Below are positions 33,343-43,124 of a DNA stretch of 48,316 bases, in pieces. Origin of the DNA: an uncultured Arenicella sp. (GTDB lineage Bacteria > Pseudomonadota > Gammaproteobacteria > Arenicellales > Arenicellaceae); the NCBI GenBank assembly GCA_947499305.1, contig CANMNN010000031.1, positions 1-48,316 on the forward strand, given 5' to 3'. Made by a program: the position numbers and the translations under genes. The notes below the pieces were generated by a model that saw only the letters and a program-made list of their open reading frames with translations, was not told where the DNA came from and did no database searches. Every line of letters starts with the position of its first letter. Positions within the stretch are counted from its first letter, which is position 1.

Positions 33343-34206
33343 ATGTCGATTAAAAGAAAGTTTTTGGAAATATCTAAAGTTGGTATCGAATTCCCAACAC
33401 CCAATGGACCATTCTGCGCCTTAAAGGACGTCGATTTTTCAATTAACGAGGGCGAGTTTGTATCGATTATCGGCCACTCAGGTTGCGGCAAATCAACGGT
33501 ATTGAACATCATTGCGGGTTTGTATCAAGCGACAAGCGGAGGCGTGATTCTCGACGGTAAAGAAGTCGATGAGCCTGGGCCAGATCGCGCGGTTGTTTTC
33601 CAAAGCCATGCACTCATGCCTTGGCTAACGGTTTACGAAAACGTAGCGCTTGGTGTTGAGCAGGTTTTCAAAGGTCAAAAATCAAAGAGTGAAATAAAAG
33701 ACTGGGTAGAGCACAACTTGCGTTTGGTGAAAATGGACCATGCGATGGATAAAAAGCCGAGTGAAATTTCAGGCGGCATGAAACAACGCGTTGGTATTGC
33801 TCGCTGCTTAGCGATGCAGCCCAAAGTAATGCTAATGGATGAGCCTTTTGGAGCGCTTGATGCGCTAACTAGAGCGAATTTACAAGACTCGGTTATGCAA
33901 ATTCAAAAGGAGCTAAACACTACGGTTATTTTGATCACACATGATGTTGATGAAGCCGTATTAATGTCTGACAAGATCATCATGATGGCAAATGGGCCCG
34001 CTGCCAAGGTCGGGGAAATTCTCGATATAAATTTGGATCGACCGCGCGAGAGAGTCGCTTTGTCAAAGAGCGACCAATTTAATCATTATAGACAACAAGT
34101 TTTATCGTTTTTATATGAACGCAAAGGTGTTGTCGATATCGAGGATGAGAAGCGCAAGCGAACTATTGATGAAGCTGATGCTCTCGAAACCGACAAAATT
34201 GCCTAG
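33343..34206 (+). CDS. nrtC: Nitrate ABC transporter ATP-binding protein
   Basis: The 287-residue ATPase powers the importer. Walker A is GHSGCGKST, the signature SGGMKQRVGIARCLA, Walker B VMLMDEPFGALD, and the switch histidine lies in LITHDVDEA. It lacks the NrtA-like C-terminal sensor domain of cyanobacterial NrtC, so it resembles NrtD or NasD in length; the symbol is by position. Confidence 0.93.
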   Translation: MSIKRKFLEISKVGIEFPTPNGPFCALKDVDFSINEGEFVSIIGHSGCGKSTVLNIIAGLYQATSGGVILDGKEVDEPGPDRAVVFQSHALMPWLTVYENVALGVEQVFKGQKSKSEIKDWVEHNLRLVKMDHAMDKKPSEISGGMKQRVGIARCLAMQPKVMLMDEPFGALDALTRANLQDSVMQIQKELNTTVILITHDVDEAVLMSDKIIMMANGPAAKVGEILDINLDRPRERVALSKSDQFNHYRQQVLSFLYERKGVVDIEDEKRKRTIDEADALETDKIA

Positions 34207-34329
34207 TGCGCTAGGATAAAGAAAAAATTGTTCGTCAATGACGACGAGCGCAAATTTATTGCAAACAGAACCTCAAAGCCGATGAACTGTTTACGATTTT
34301 AAAAGCGCTTGACGCTTGCTCAAAACACT

Positions 34330-35541
34330 ATGAACATTATTAGCAAAAAAAGAAAAATCTCGACCGCGAAATTACTAGTAAGTGCGGTTCTCTCAAGTAC
34401 GTTGCTGTCCACTTCGGCGATGGCTGATGAGGCAAACGTCAATGGAAAGTTCTATGGCGACCTTCGCTTACGGTATGAATCGGTCTCGCAAGATAATCCT
34501 CTTGAAGATGCAGACGCCCTTACCATGCGCGCAAAACTCGGGTTTGAAACAAGCTCTTTGAATGGTTTCTCGGCTGTTCTCGAAGGCGAAACGAATATTG
34601 AACTAATCGACGATTTCAGCGTGCCGCCTGCCGGCGTTCGCCCGGGGCAATTTTCAGTGATCGCCGACCCTGCAACAGAAGAGATAGATCAAGCGTTTAT
34701 TCAATACAAAACAGATAAGCTCACTGCAAAAGTCGGCCGCCAGGTATTTACCTTGGATGGACATCGATTTGTAGGTCATGTTGGCTGGCGTCAAGATCGA
34801 CAAACCTTTGACGGTATAGTTGTTAACTACAAGCCGAGCGCAGATTTTACAATCAATGCCTCGTACATCGATAAGCGCAATCGAATTTTTGCTAACGAAG
34901 GAGACATCGATAGTAAGGACACCATCCTCAATAGCTCATACAAAACGTCATTTGGCAAAATTACGGGCTATGCATACTTATTGGAAGTTGATAGCGCGGT
35001 TGATAACTCGCTCGATACCTTTGGCGTAAGCTTGAAAGGGTCAAAGAAAATTAACGATACCAAATTTTTGTACACCGCCGAGTACGCTACTCAAGACGCA
35101 AATGATGCGTTTGATACTGACTATATTTTTCTAGAAGGCGGAGCGGTAATCAGTGGAATCACAGCCAAGCTGGGCTATGAACTTCTAGGTTCGGATGATG
35201 GTCAAAAAGGTTTCGCTACTCCGCTAGCTACTTTGCATAAGTTCAATGGTTGGTCAGATCAGTTTCTAGGTACACCAGATGCCGGGCTTGAAGACATTTA
35301 TGTCAGTGTAGCTGGGAAATTCGCTGGTGGTAAATGGTTGGCCGCGATTCATAAGTTTTCAGCAGACGACTCGGTCGGCGGCGCTGATGATCTAGGAGAT
35401 GAAATCAATTTGTTGTACACGCGCAAGATCACTGACAACGTTTCTGGCGGTGCGAAGTTCGCAGCTTACTCGGCTGGTGATGCAGTGTTCAGAAAAGTCG
35501 ATACCGATAAATTTTGGTTATGGGCTAGCTTAAAGTTTTAA
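34330..35541 (+). CDS. Outer-membrane porin in the nitrate operon
   Basis: I start it at ATG 34330 (403 residues) since the upstream TTG (34309) only adds residues before the signal peptide. The signal peptide ends near STSAMA-DEA. The rest is repeating beta-strand pattern of an alginate-export-type barrel (GKFYGDLRLRYESVSQDNP, QAFIQYKTDKLTAKVGRQVF), with a terminal phenylalanine (WASLKF) as required for outer-membrane insertion. Placed between the ABC importer and nirB, it probably lets nitrate through the outer membrane. Selectivity is inferred from position. Confidence 0.85.
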   Translation: MNIISKKRKISTAKLLVSAVLSSTLLSTSAMADEANVNGKFYGDLRLRYESVSQDNPLEDADALTMRAKLGFETSSLNGFSAVLEGETNIELIDDFSVPPAGVRPGQFSVIADPATEEIDQAFIQYKTDKLTAKVGRQVFTLDGHRFVGHVGWRQDRQTFDGIVVNYKPSADFTINASYIDKRNRIFANEGDIDSKDTILNSSYKTSFGKITGYAYLLEVDSAVDNSLDTFGVSLKGSKKINDTKFLYTAEYATQDANDAFDTDYIFLEGGAVISGITAKLGYELLGSDDGQKGFATPLATLHKFNGWSDQFLGTPDAGLEDIYVSVAGKFAGGKWLAAIHKFSADDSVGGADDLGDEINLLYTRKITDNVSGGAKFAAYSAGDAVFRKVDTDKFWLWASLKF

Positions 35542-35606
35542 ATTGAACCCAAACCTATTGAAGGCGGTTGCAAAAGGGCTAACCGCCGATTTTTAAAGTG
35601 AGAATT

Positions 35607-38135
35607 ATGTCTAAATTAAAAGTGGTCGTTGTTGGTAACGGCATGGTTGGCCATCATTATGTCGAAACATTGGCGACCTCAGATGTTGATGCTGAGATAA
35701 CCGTTATTGGTGGTGAAACACGCCCTGCTTATGATCGAGTTCACTTGTCTGAAGTGTTTGATGGTAAGGAGCCATCAGATCTGGCAATGACCACTCGAGA
35801 GCACTACGATGACCTTGGTGTTAATGCTCACTTTGGGGATTTCGTTGCGAGTATTGATCGCGATGCAAAGACCGTAACAACCGTTGGTGGCCAGCAATTT
35901 AGCTATGACAAGCTAGTGCTTGCGACCGGCTCATATCCTTTTATCCCACCAGTGCCTGGGCATGATCAAGCGCATTGTTTGGCGTATAGAACGATTGATG
36001 ATCTGGCTGAAATTAAAGCGTCTGCAAAAGGCAAAAAAGTTGGCGTTGTTGTGGGCGGAGGCTTGCTAGGATTAGAGTGTGCAAATGCTCTGAAAAACCT
36101 TGGTCTAGAAGCGCATGTGGTGGAGTTTGCCCCGGGCCTTATGGGTGTTCAGCTTGACGACGGCGGCAGCCAGATGTTACGCCGTAAGATTGAAGACCTC
36201 GGAGTCAAGGTTCACACCTCAAAAGCAACGCAGTTGATCTCTAGTGGTGATCAGCATCGCTTGAAAATGGAGTTTGCTGACGACACTGAGCTTGAGACGG
36301 ATATGATTGTTTTTTCCGCCGGCATTCGTCCTTACGACCAACTTGCGCGCGATGCAGACCTAAAAGTAGGCGAGCGTGGCGGTATCGAAATTGACTATCA
36401 GTGTAAGACCTCTGATGAAAATATTTTTGCCATTGGAGAATGTGCTGTACTCGGTAACTTCATCTATGGACTCGTTGCACCAGGCTATCGCATGGCTGAA
36501 GCTGCCGTGTCTCAGCTAAGTGACGATAAAGTGTCTTTCACGGGTGCTGATATGAGCACCAAGCTAAAGCTTCTTGGTGTCGATGTTGGTTCGATTGGAG
36601 ATTCTAAAGGTTTAGCCGAAGACTCTCGCGCATTTGTATTTAGTGATGAGCGTGACGATGTATATAAACGTCTTAATGTTTCTGCAGATGGCAAAAAAGT
36701 ACTGGGCGCTACTCTTGTTGGCGATTGTGATGACTACGATACGATTCTTCAATACTATTTAAACGATATCGACCTTCCTGAAAATGCTGAGAACTTAATT
36801 TTACCGGCGCTTGACGGCGAAGCACCTAGCTTGGGCGTCGACGCCCTGCCTATGACGGCCTCTATTTGTTCATGTCACAATGTTTCTAAAGGCGATGTCA
36901 TAAGTGCGATCGATGGTGGTTGTCAAAGTGTTGCTGATGTTAAATCATGCACGTCGGCGGCAACCGGTTGCGGAGGCTGTGCGGCCTTGTTGAAAAACGT
37001 TGTTGATTTCGAACTAACAGCGCGTGGCGTCGAGGTTAATACTGACATTTGTGAGCACTTTAAGCACACTCGTCAAGAACTATTCACTATTGCCCAGAGC
37101 TCACAGATAAAAACTTTTGATGAGCTTATTGAAAAACACGGAACCGGTCATGGCTGCGATATTTGTAAGCCGGCGGTGGGTTCAATTATGGCTTCACTTT
37201 GGAACGAGCATGTTCTTGAGAGTGACTTGGTTCAGTTACAAGACACTAATGATAACTTCATGGCTAACATGCAAAAAGATGGCACTTATTCTGTTGTGCC
37301 GCGTGTACCAGCTGGGGAGATTTTGCCGGAGCAGCTTATTGTGCTTGGGCAAGTGGCAAAAAAATACGATTTATACAGCAAGATTACCGGTGGACAGCGG
37401 GTTGATTTGTTTGGCGCGAAGCTTAATGACCTGCCCGATATTTGGTCGGCTTTGATTGATGCTGGATTCGAAACAGGTCATGCCTATGCCAAGTCATTGC
37501 GCACGGTCAAGTCTTGCGTCGGAAGCACTTGGTGCCGTTATGGCGTGCAAGACAGTGTCGGTCAAGCGATTGATATTGAACATCGCTACAAAGGCTTACG
37601 TTCACCGCACAAACTCAAAATGGCGGTTTCCGGCTGTACTCGCGAATGTGCCGAAGCACAAAGTAAAGATGTTGGCATTATCGCAACTGAAAATGGCTGG
37701 AATCTATATGTTTGTGGCAATGGCGGTATGAAACCTCGCCACGCCGATCTATTTGCTACCGATTTAGATACGCCAACCCTGATTAAATATATCGATCGCT
37801 TTTTGATGTTTTATGTTCGTACCGCTGATCGCTTGCAACGTACTTCAACTTGGTTTGAAAACCTTGAAGGTGGCCTGCCGTATTTACAAGATGTGATCAT
37901 TAACGATTCTCTTGGCATTGCAGAGGACCTAGAGGCGCAGATGCAGCATGTTGTTAATACATATCAATGCGAGTGGAAAACGGCGATCACCGACAAAGAA
38001 AAACTAAAGCGTTTCACTCAGTTTGTGAATTCAGACAAAGATGACGACGCAGTGATAATGGTTGAGGAGCGAGGGCAAAAGCGCCCAGCAACCGACGCTG
38101 AGAAAAAGAGGTTAGCCTTTAAGGCGGTGAGCTAA
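35607..38135 (+). CDS. nirB: Assimilatory NAD(P)H nitrite reductase, large subunit
   Basis: NirB reduces nitrite to ammonium with six electrons from NAD(P)H. The start is ATG 35607; an in-frame GTG at 35598 adds three residues. Domains in order in 842 residues: FAD/NAD-binding part (VVVVGNGMVGHH, GVVVGGGLLGLE), a BFD-type [2Fe-2S] site (ICSCHNVSKG, TGCGGC), a second Cys pair in HGCDICKP, and the siroheme/[4Fe-4S] site C637, C643, C677, C681 (CVGSTWC, SGCTREC). Co-transcribed with nirD three bases later. Confidence 0.96.
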   Translation: MSKLKVVVVGNGMVGHHYVETLATSDVDAEITVIGGETRPAYDRVHLSEVFDGKEPSDLAMTTREHYDDLGVNAHFGDFVASIDRDAKTVTTVGGQQFSYDKLVLATGSYPFIPPVPGHDQAHCLAYRTIDDLAEIKASAKGKKVGVVVGGGLLGLECANALKNLGLEAHVVEFAPGLMGVQLDDGGSQMLRRKIEDLGVKVHTSKATQLISSGDQHRLKMEFADDTELETDMIVFSAGIRPYDQLARDADLKVGERGGIEIDYQCKTSDENIFAIGECAVLGNFIYGLVAPGYRMAEAAVSQLSDDKVSFTGADMSTKLKLLGVDVGSIGDSKGLAEDSRAFVFSDERDDVYKRLNVSADGKKVLGATLVGDCDDYDTILQYYLNDIDLPENAENLILPALDGEAPSLGVDALPMTASICSCHNVSKGDVISAIDGGCQSVADVKSCTSAATGCGGCAALLKNVVDFELTARGVEVNTDICEHFKHTRQELFTIAQSSQIKTFDELIEKHGTGHGCDICKPAVGSIMASLWNEHVLESDLVQLQDTNDNFMANMQKDGTYSVVPRVPAGEILPEQLIVLGQVAKKYDLYSKITGGQRVDLFGAKLNDLPDIWSALIDAGFETGHAYAKSLRTVKSCVGSTWCRYGVQDSVGQAIDIEHRYKGLRSPHKLKMAVSGCTRECAEAQSKDVGIIATENGWNLYVCGNGGMKPRHADLFATDLDTPTLIKYIDRFLMFYVRTADRLQRTSTWFENLEGGLPYLQDVIINDSLGIAEDLEAQMQHVVNTYQCEWKTAITDKEKLKRFTQFVNSDKDDDAVIMVEERGQKRPATDAEKKRLAFKAVS

Positions 38136-38138
38136 GTA

Positions 38139-38471
38139 ATGAGTACTGTTATTTGTAAGGTCGAAGACTTGACCAAGAACTCTGGAAGTTGTGCTTTGCT
38201 CACTCAAAATGGGCAGCAGCAACAAATCGCAATTTACTATTTACCGAACACCGAGCAAAAAGTATTTGGACTTGGTAACTGGGACCCTATCGGTCAGGCG
38301 AATGTAATGTCACGAGGCATGGTTGGTAGTATTGATGATGAATTGGTAGTCGCCTCGCCTCTATACAAACAACACTTCTCCTTGGTAACGGGTAAGTGTT
38401 TGGAGCAAGATGCGAGCTTGCCGGTTTATGAGTTGGCTATCGAAGACCAAAATATCGTGCTGAAAAGTTAG
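38139..38471 (+). CDS. nirD: Nitrite reductase small subunit, Rieske-fold
   Basis: NirD of 110 residues is the small partner of NirB. It has the Rieske-like beta fold but lacks the two Cys-x-His ligand pairs (NWDPIGQ and SPLYKQHFSL in their place), as in many NirD proteins that bind no cluster. It starts three bases after the nirB stop and ends two bases before the nasA ATG. Confidence 0.93.
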   Translation: MSTVICKVEDLTKNSGSCALLTQNGQQQQIAIYYLPNTEQKVFGLGNWDPIGQANVMSRGMVGSIDDELVVASPLYKQHFSLVTGKCLEQDASLPVYELAIEDQNIVLKS

Positions 38472-38473
38472 CG

Positions 38474-41107
38474 ATGAAATCAGTAAACAGCACCTGCCCC
38501 TACTGCGGTGTAGGTTGCGGCGTTCGGGTTGAAGGCATAGAGTCAACAAATATTCGTGTTGTTGGCGATGAGAAACACCCAGCTAATTTTGGGCGATTAT
38601 GCAGTAAAGGCAGTGCGCTCGGTGAGACGTTAGTAAAGCAAAATCAAGGGGCACGCCTCGCTTATCCTAGTGTTGAAGGCGAGCCGGTTAGCTGGGATCT
38701 AGCCACTCAAACTATTGCCGATAAACTCAATGACTGTATTCAGCAGCACGGCCCTGATAGTGTCGCCTTTTACTTGTCGGGCCAGTTGCTTACCGAAGAC
38801 TATTACGTTGCGAATAAGCTCATGAAGGGCATTATTGGCTCGGCTAATGTCGATACAAATTCCCGACTTTGTATGGCTTCAGCGGTGGCGGGATACAAGC
38901 GAAGTTTCGGCGCCGACGCAGTTCCCTGTAGTTACGAAGATATAGATCATGCCGACTTGATCGTTCTGATTGGCTCAAATGCCGCATGGACACATCCGGT
39001 GCTTTATCAACGCATGGTCGCGGCAAAAGAGTCTAATTCTAATCTTAAGATCGTCTTGATCGACCCTAGAGAAACCGCAAGCTGCGACATTGCAGACATG
39101 CATTTGCCGATTGCGCCGAGTTCGGACGGGTTTCTGTTTCAGGGCCTACTTAAGTACCTTGTGGATACTAGCTCGACTAACGAGCAATATATTGCAAAGT
39201 ACACCGACGGTTTCGACAGCGTTATTGAATCGCTCAAAGGCGTCAAAATGGACGACATTGTAGCAAGCTGTGAAGTGAATAAAGATTTGCTGATTGAGTT
39301 TTACGAATGGTTTGCCGAAACTGACAAAGCGATTAGTTTTTACTCGCAAGGTATCAACCAATCGGCGACCGGCACTGATAAATGCAACGCCATTATTAAT
39401 TGCCATCTTGCTAGCGGTAAAATTGGTTATGAGGGCGCAGGCCCCTTTTCAATTACCGGCCAACCGAATGCGATGGGCGGTCGAGAAGTAGGCGGTCTTG
39501 CGAATCAGCTGGCTGCTCATATGGATTTCGCTGAACAAGATAGAGATCGCGTGCAGCGTTTCTGGCAGTCGCCAAATATTGCTCAACAGCCTGGCTTGAA
39601 AGCTGTTGATCTATTTGATGCTATTGACGACGGGCGGGTTAAATTTGTTTGGATAATGGCGACTAACCCAGCGGTGAGCCTACCGGATTCGAATAAGGTA
39701 CGACGAGCTCTAGAGAAATGCCCGACCGTTGTGGTGTCAGATGTTGTGAATACCGACACGTCTAGGTACGCAAGTATTCGACTGCCCGCTAAATCGTGGT
39801 CAGAAAAAGACGGTACGGTTACCAATTCAGAGCGTCGTATAAGCCGCCAACGCGGTTTCAGTAAAGCACCTCTGAATGCGAAGCCTGATTGGTGGGCCAT
39901 AGCCAAGGTTGCTTCAAATATGGGCTACCAAGAATTGTTTGATTATGAATCGGCTCATCAAATTTTCACCGAACATGCTCGTTTATCAGGTTTTGAAAAT
40001 GACGGTTCTCGGGCTTTCGATATCAGTGCGTTGAGCGACCTTAGCGCCCAGCAATACGATGACCTAATGCCAACTCAATGGCCCATAAATGCTAAAAACC
40101 CGGAAGGAAGTGACAGATTATTCGCTGATAATCAGTTTTATACAGAAAACCGACGTGCACGTTTTATTGCCGCGACACCACGTTTAGTCGGTGCGGTTCA
40201 AACTCGATTCGAGCAACAAGACTTCGTCTTAAATACCGGGCGATTGCGTGACCAATGGCACACCATGACGCGAACGGGCTATGTTGACAGGCTTAATTCG
40301 CACGACGATGTTCCATTTGTTGAGATGAACCCGCAAGACGCGCAATCAAACCACCTAAAAGACTTGGATATGGTTTGCCTGAGCAATGAACTAGGCGAGT
40401 TTGTGGCGCAACTACGGCTGTCCGATGGAATCCAGCCGAAAGAGCTTTTTAGTCCCATTCATTGGAATGATCAGTTTGCTAAGAGCGGCGTTATTACTGC
40501 GGTCGTTAGTGACGAAGTAGATCCTGTTTCGGGTCAGCCGCAACTAAAAGCGTCTGCTGTATCTATATCAAAGGTCGAAAACTATGACTGGTTAAGAGTC
40601 GCTTCAATTAATGTGCTTGAGACCGACGAATTTGATTACTGGGCATCTACCCAAACAGCTCGTGGTTACGTTACGCTGATTGGCATGAAAAAGGATAAGG
40701 ATATCGTTTTCGATTGGCGAAAATGGTGTTCCGAAAACAGTTCAACCGGCTCGAGCGTTACGCATTACAGCGCTCCAAGCGGGTCTCAAGAGTCAATTCT
40801 GGTGACTAATGACGCGTCGATAGAGCTACTTTTGTATAGGCACGACTTCGCTCGAGACCTGCCCAGTTTTACCTGGCTATCAACATCTTTTGAGCAAAAC
40901 GACGCTGCGCAAATGTCGCGTTTGATCCGCTCTGAGCCGGGAGAGCCTGATGTCACGATTTGTGCGTGTTTCGGCACCTCAAAAAAACACATTAACAAAA
41001 GTATTCGAGAAGGTGCTAAAGACATTGTTAGTTTAGGTACTCAGCTTGGTTGCGGTTCTAAATGCGGAAGCTGTAAGCCGGAATTAGCGCGACTATTGCA
41101 GGCTTAG
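38474..41107 (+). CDS. nasA: Assimilatory nitrate reductase catalytic subunit
   Basis: NasA reduces nitrate to nitrite in the cytoplasm. The 877-residue molybdopterin enzyme has the N-terminal [4Fe-4S] ligands C8, C11, C15 and C43 (CPYCGVGC, RLCSKG), then VDTNSRLCMASAVAGYKRSFG, INQSATGTDKCNAI and GQPNAMGGREVGG of the Mo-bisMGD domain. A C-terminal BFD-type domain (about 827-877) carries four cysteines (ICACF, LGCGSKCGSC), as in Klebsiella NasA. No separate NasB reductase is visible; electrons may come from an unlinked partner. Last gene of the operon. Confidence 0.95.
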   Translation: MKSVNSTCPYCGVGCGVRVEGIESTNIRVVGDEKHPANFGRLCSKGSALGETLVKQNQGARLAYPSVEGEPVSWDLATQTIADKLNDCIQQHGPDSVAFYLSGQLLTEDYYVANKLMKGIIGSANVDTNSRLCMASAVAGYKRSFGADAVPCSYEDIDHADLIVLIGSNAAWTHPVLYQRMVAAKESNSNLKIVLIDPRETASCDIADMHLPIAPSSDGFLFQGLLKYLVDTSSTNEQYIAKYTDGFDSVIESLKGVKMDDIVASCEVNKDLLIEFYEWFAETDKAISFYSQGINQSATGTDKCNAIINCHLASGKIGYEGAGPFSITGQPNAMGGREVGGLANQLAAHMDFAEQDRDRVQRFWQSPNIAQQPGLKAVDLFDAIDDGRVKFVWIMATNPAVSLPDSNKVRRALEKCPTVVVSDVVNTDTSRYASIRLPAKSWSEKDGTVTNSERRISRQRGFSKAPLNAKPDWWAIAKVASNMGYQELFDYESAHQIFTEHARLSGFENDGSRAFDISALSDLSAQQYDDLMPTQWPINAKNPEGSDRLFADNQFYTENRRARFIAATPRLVGAVQTRFEQQDFVLNTGRLRDQWHTMTRTGYVDRLNSHDDVPFVEMNPQDAQSNHLKDLDMVCLSNELGEFVAQLRLSDGIQPKELFSPIHWNDQFAKSGVITAVVSDEVDPVSGQPQLKASAVSISKVENYDWLRVASINVLETDEFDYWASTQTARGYVTLIGMKKDKDIVFDWRKWCSENSSTGSSVTHYSAPSGSQESILVTNDASIELLLYRHDFARDLPSFTWLSTSFEQNDAAQMSRLIRSEPGEPDVTICACFGTSKKHINKSIREGAKDIVSLGTQLGCGSKCGSCKPELARLLQA

Positions 41108-41159
41108 TCCACCGAGCTTTTCATCTTGACATTCGATTATTGAAGCTAACGGCGATAAG

Positions 41160-42278
41160 ATGGACTTTATTGTACTCAAGCCGCTCGAAATTATGAAAAA
41201 AACTCTTCTGGCTATCACGACCTTTTTCGTTGTAGCAGCATTAATACTAGGCGCATTTTTATTGATCAATAGCCCGGGCTCGACTTCTTTAAGTAAAACA
41301 GCTGGCGCTAACGGTATTGCCGAAGTTCGCGATGTGATGATTAATGGCGTGCAGCAGCGCTTACTTGTTCGCGGCGACGATAGAAGCAACCCCGTGATGC
41401 TGCATTTGCACGGCGGCCCAGGCGGTCCAGATCAAGCCATGATTCAGAGTTACGGTAAAACGTTAGAGGACATGTTTACCGTCGTATATTGGGATCAACG
41501 AGGCAGCGGAGCTTCCTATGATTCGAGTATGGAGGCTCAAGTTTTATCACTTGATCAGCTCGTTGAAGATGCCGCTACTATTAGCGAAATGCTATTAGAG
41601 GAGTTTGATAAAGAGACGTTATATCTTCTAGGGCACTCATGGGGAACATTGCTAGGCGCTAATCTCGTTAGTCAAGAGCCTGGTCTGTTCAAAGCTTTTT
41701 TCGCAATTGGCTTGTTTTCAAACGCAAAGCGAGCTGAGAAACTCTCATGGGAGTATGCACTTTCTAAAGCGCAGGAAGCAGGTGATACTGACTCGGTGAA
41801 GCGTTTGCAAAGAATGGGCTCACCTCCTTATGTGACCGACCAAGAATGGATTAAGAATGTCTTCGAACATCGTGAAATTCTTCGACCGTATGAAAACCCA
41901 AATGCTGAGCCCTTGTTTGACATGCTCGAGGTGTATACCAGCTTCGCGCTCTATAAAGGCTATACCTTGTCTGAAAAGCTAGGCTCATTGAATGGCTCGA
42001 AATACACCATGAAACATCTCTGGCCAACGGTGATAGCAACAGATTTAACGACGTCACATACTCAGTTCGAAGTGCCTGTTTTTGTATTTCAGGGAAAATA
42101 TGACCAACACACGGTCACCGAAGTCGCAAAGGACTACTTTGATAAAATTAGAGCGCCTGAAAAGAAATATTATTTGTTTGAGAGCTCGGCACATTGGCCT
42201 CATATCAAGGAATACGGCTTATATCGCAAGTATATTAGCCGTCACCTAAAAGAGTTAGAAGGGCAAACGGCTGACTAG
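41160..42278 (+). CDS. Membrane-anchored alpha/beta hydrolase (proline iminopeptidase-like)
   Basis: This 372-residue protein has one N-terminal hydrophobic segment (about 15-38) and an alpha/beta hydrolase domain: LHGGPGGPD oxyanion motif, VVYWDQRGSGASY, nucleophile S160 in GHSWGT, and a C-terminal SSAHWPH histidine. These are the marks of the prolyl aminopeptidase subgroup. The anchor would place it in the periplasm or on the membrane. An inner start at codon 12 (ATG 41193) is possible. The substrate is unknown. It follows nasA by 52 bases; no functional link is evident. Confidence 0.85.
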   Translation: MDFIVLKPLEIMKKTLLAITTFFVVAALILGAFLLINSPGSTSLSKTAGANGIAEVRDVMINGVQQRLLVRGDDRSNPVMLHLHGGPGGPDQAMIQSYGKTLEDMFTVVYWDQRGSGASYDSSMEAQVLSLDQLVEDAATISEMLLEEFDKETLYLLGHSWGTLLGANLVSQEPGLFKAFFAIGLFSNAKRAEKLSWEYALSKAQEAGDTDSVKRLQRMGSPPYVTDQEWIKNVFEHREILRPYENPNAEPLFDMLEVYTSFALYKGYTLSEKLGSLNGSKYTMKHLWPTVIATDLTTSHTQFEVPVFVFQGKYDQHTVTEVAKDYFDKIRAPEKKYYLFESSAHWPHIKEYGLYRKYISRHLKELEGQTAD

Positions 42279-42294
42279 GTTGTTGTTGCTAACT

Positions 42295-43077
42295 CTAGAA
42301 TAAATACTCAGCAATTGCTGGTGTGTGATCCGAAGGCCGTTCTAGTTTTCGAGGTGTCTCATCAATACTGCTGCCGCTAGCTCTATCAAGCATAGCTGAT
42401 GAACTGAGCACTAAGTCAATACGCAAGCCTTCGTTAGCGCGATATCCAGCGCCGCGATAATCCCACCATGAAAATTGGTCGCCGTCTTTATTGAAATGAC
42501 GATAAGTATCGTACAAGCCCTCACTCATGAGCTTTTGCAGCATTAATCGTTCGATTTCGCTGCAATGAATTTTACCAGCCCATTTTTCTGGTGCATGTAC
42601 GTCCAAGTCACTTGGCGTGATATTAAAATCGCCAACTAACACGGTATTTTTATTGTCGCTGAGCGTGGCTCGCATCGCTAATTTTAGCTTCTCAAACCAT
42701 GCGCGTTTATAGATGAATTTGTCTGAATCAAGTGCTTGGCCGTTCGGTACATACACATTAACAATTCTCAGTGTTTCACCGTTTACCAATGGGTAGTCGC
42801 CAGCAATATATCGGCGCATTGGATCTTCAAAGTCTGGCAGGTCTGTGATTACATTTTCTAACGGTTTTTTACTTAGAATTGCGACACCGTTATAGGTCTT
42901 CTGGCCAGTGAATGCGCTGTGATAACCAAGCTCAGTGAATACCTCGGTGGGGAACTCTGGATCAGGCATTTTCAGCTCTTGAAGACATAGGAGGTCTGGC
43001 TTGTTGGCTTTTAGCCAGTCGCTTACATGTTCAACGCGCACGCGCAGTGAGTTGACGTTCCAAGAGGCAATTTTCAT
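42295..43077 (-). CDS. xthA: Exonuclease III / AP endonuclease
   Basis: This 260-residue DNA repair enzyme cuts at abasic sites and digests duplex 3' ends. Motifs are IASWNVNSLRVR, CLQELKM with the metal glutamate, NVYVPNGQ, VGDFNITPSDLD, LRIDLVLSS and SDHTPAIAEY. Full length. Convergent with the hydrolase gene, 16 bases apart. Confidence 0.96.
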   Translation of the reverse strand: MKIASWNVNSLRVRVEHVSDWLKANKPDLLCLQELKMPDPEFPTEVFTELGYHSAFTGQKTYNGVAILSKKPLENVITDLPDFEDPMRRYIAGDYPLVNGETLRIVNVYVPNGQALDSDKFIYKRAWFEKLKLAMRATLSDNKNTVLVGDFNITPSDLDVHAPEKWAGKIHCSEIERLMLQKLMSEGLYDTYRHFNKDGDQFSWWDYRGAGYRANEGLRIDLVLSSSAMLDRASGSSIDETPRKLERPSDHTPAIAEYLF

Positions 43078-43124
43078 GATTTGAGATTTGTTAAGTTTAA
43101 GAGCAGAGCGGCCGAAATAGGTTT

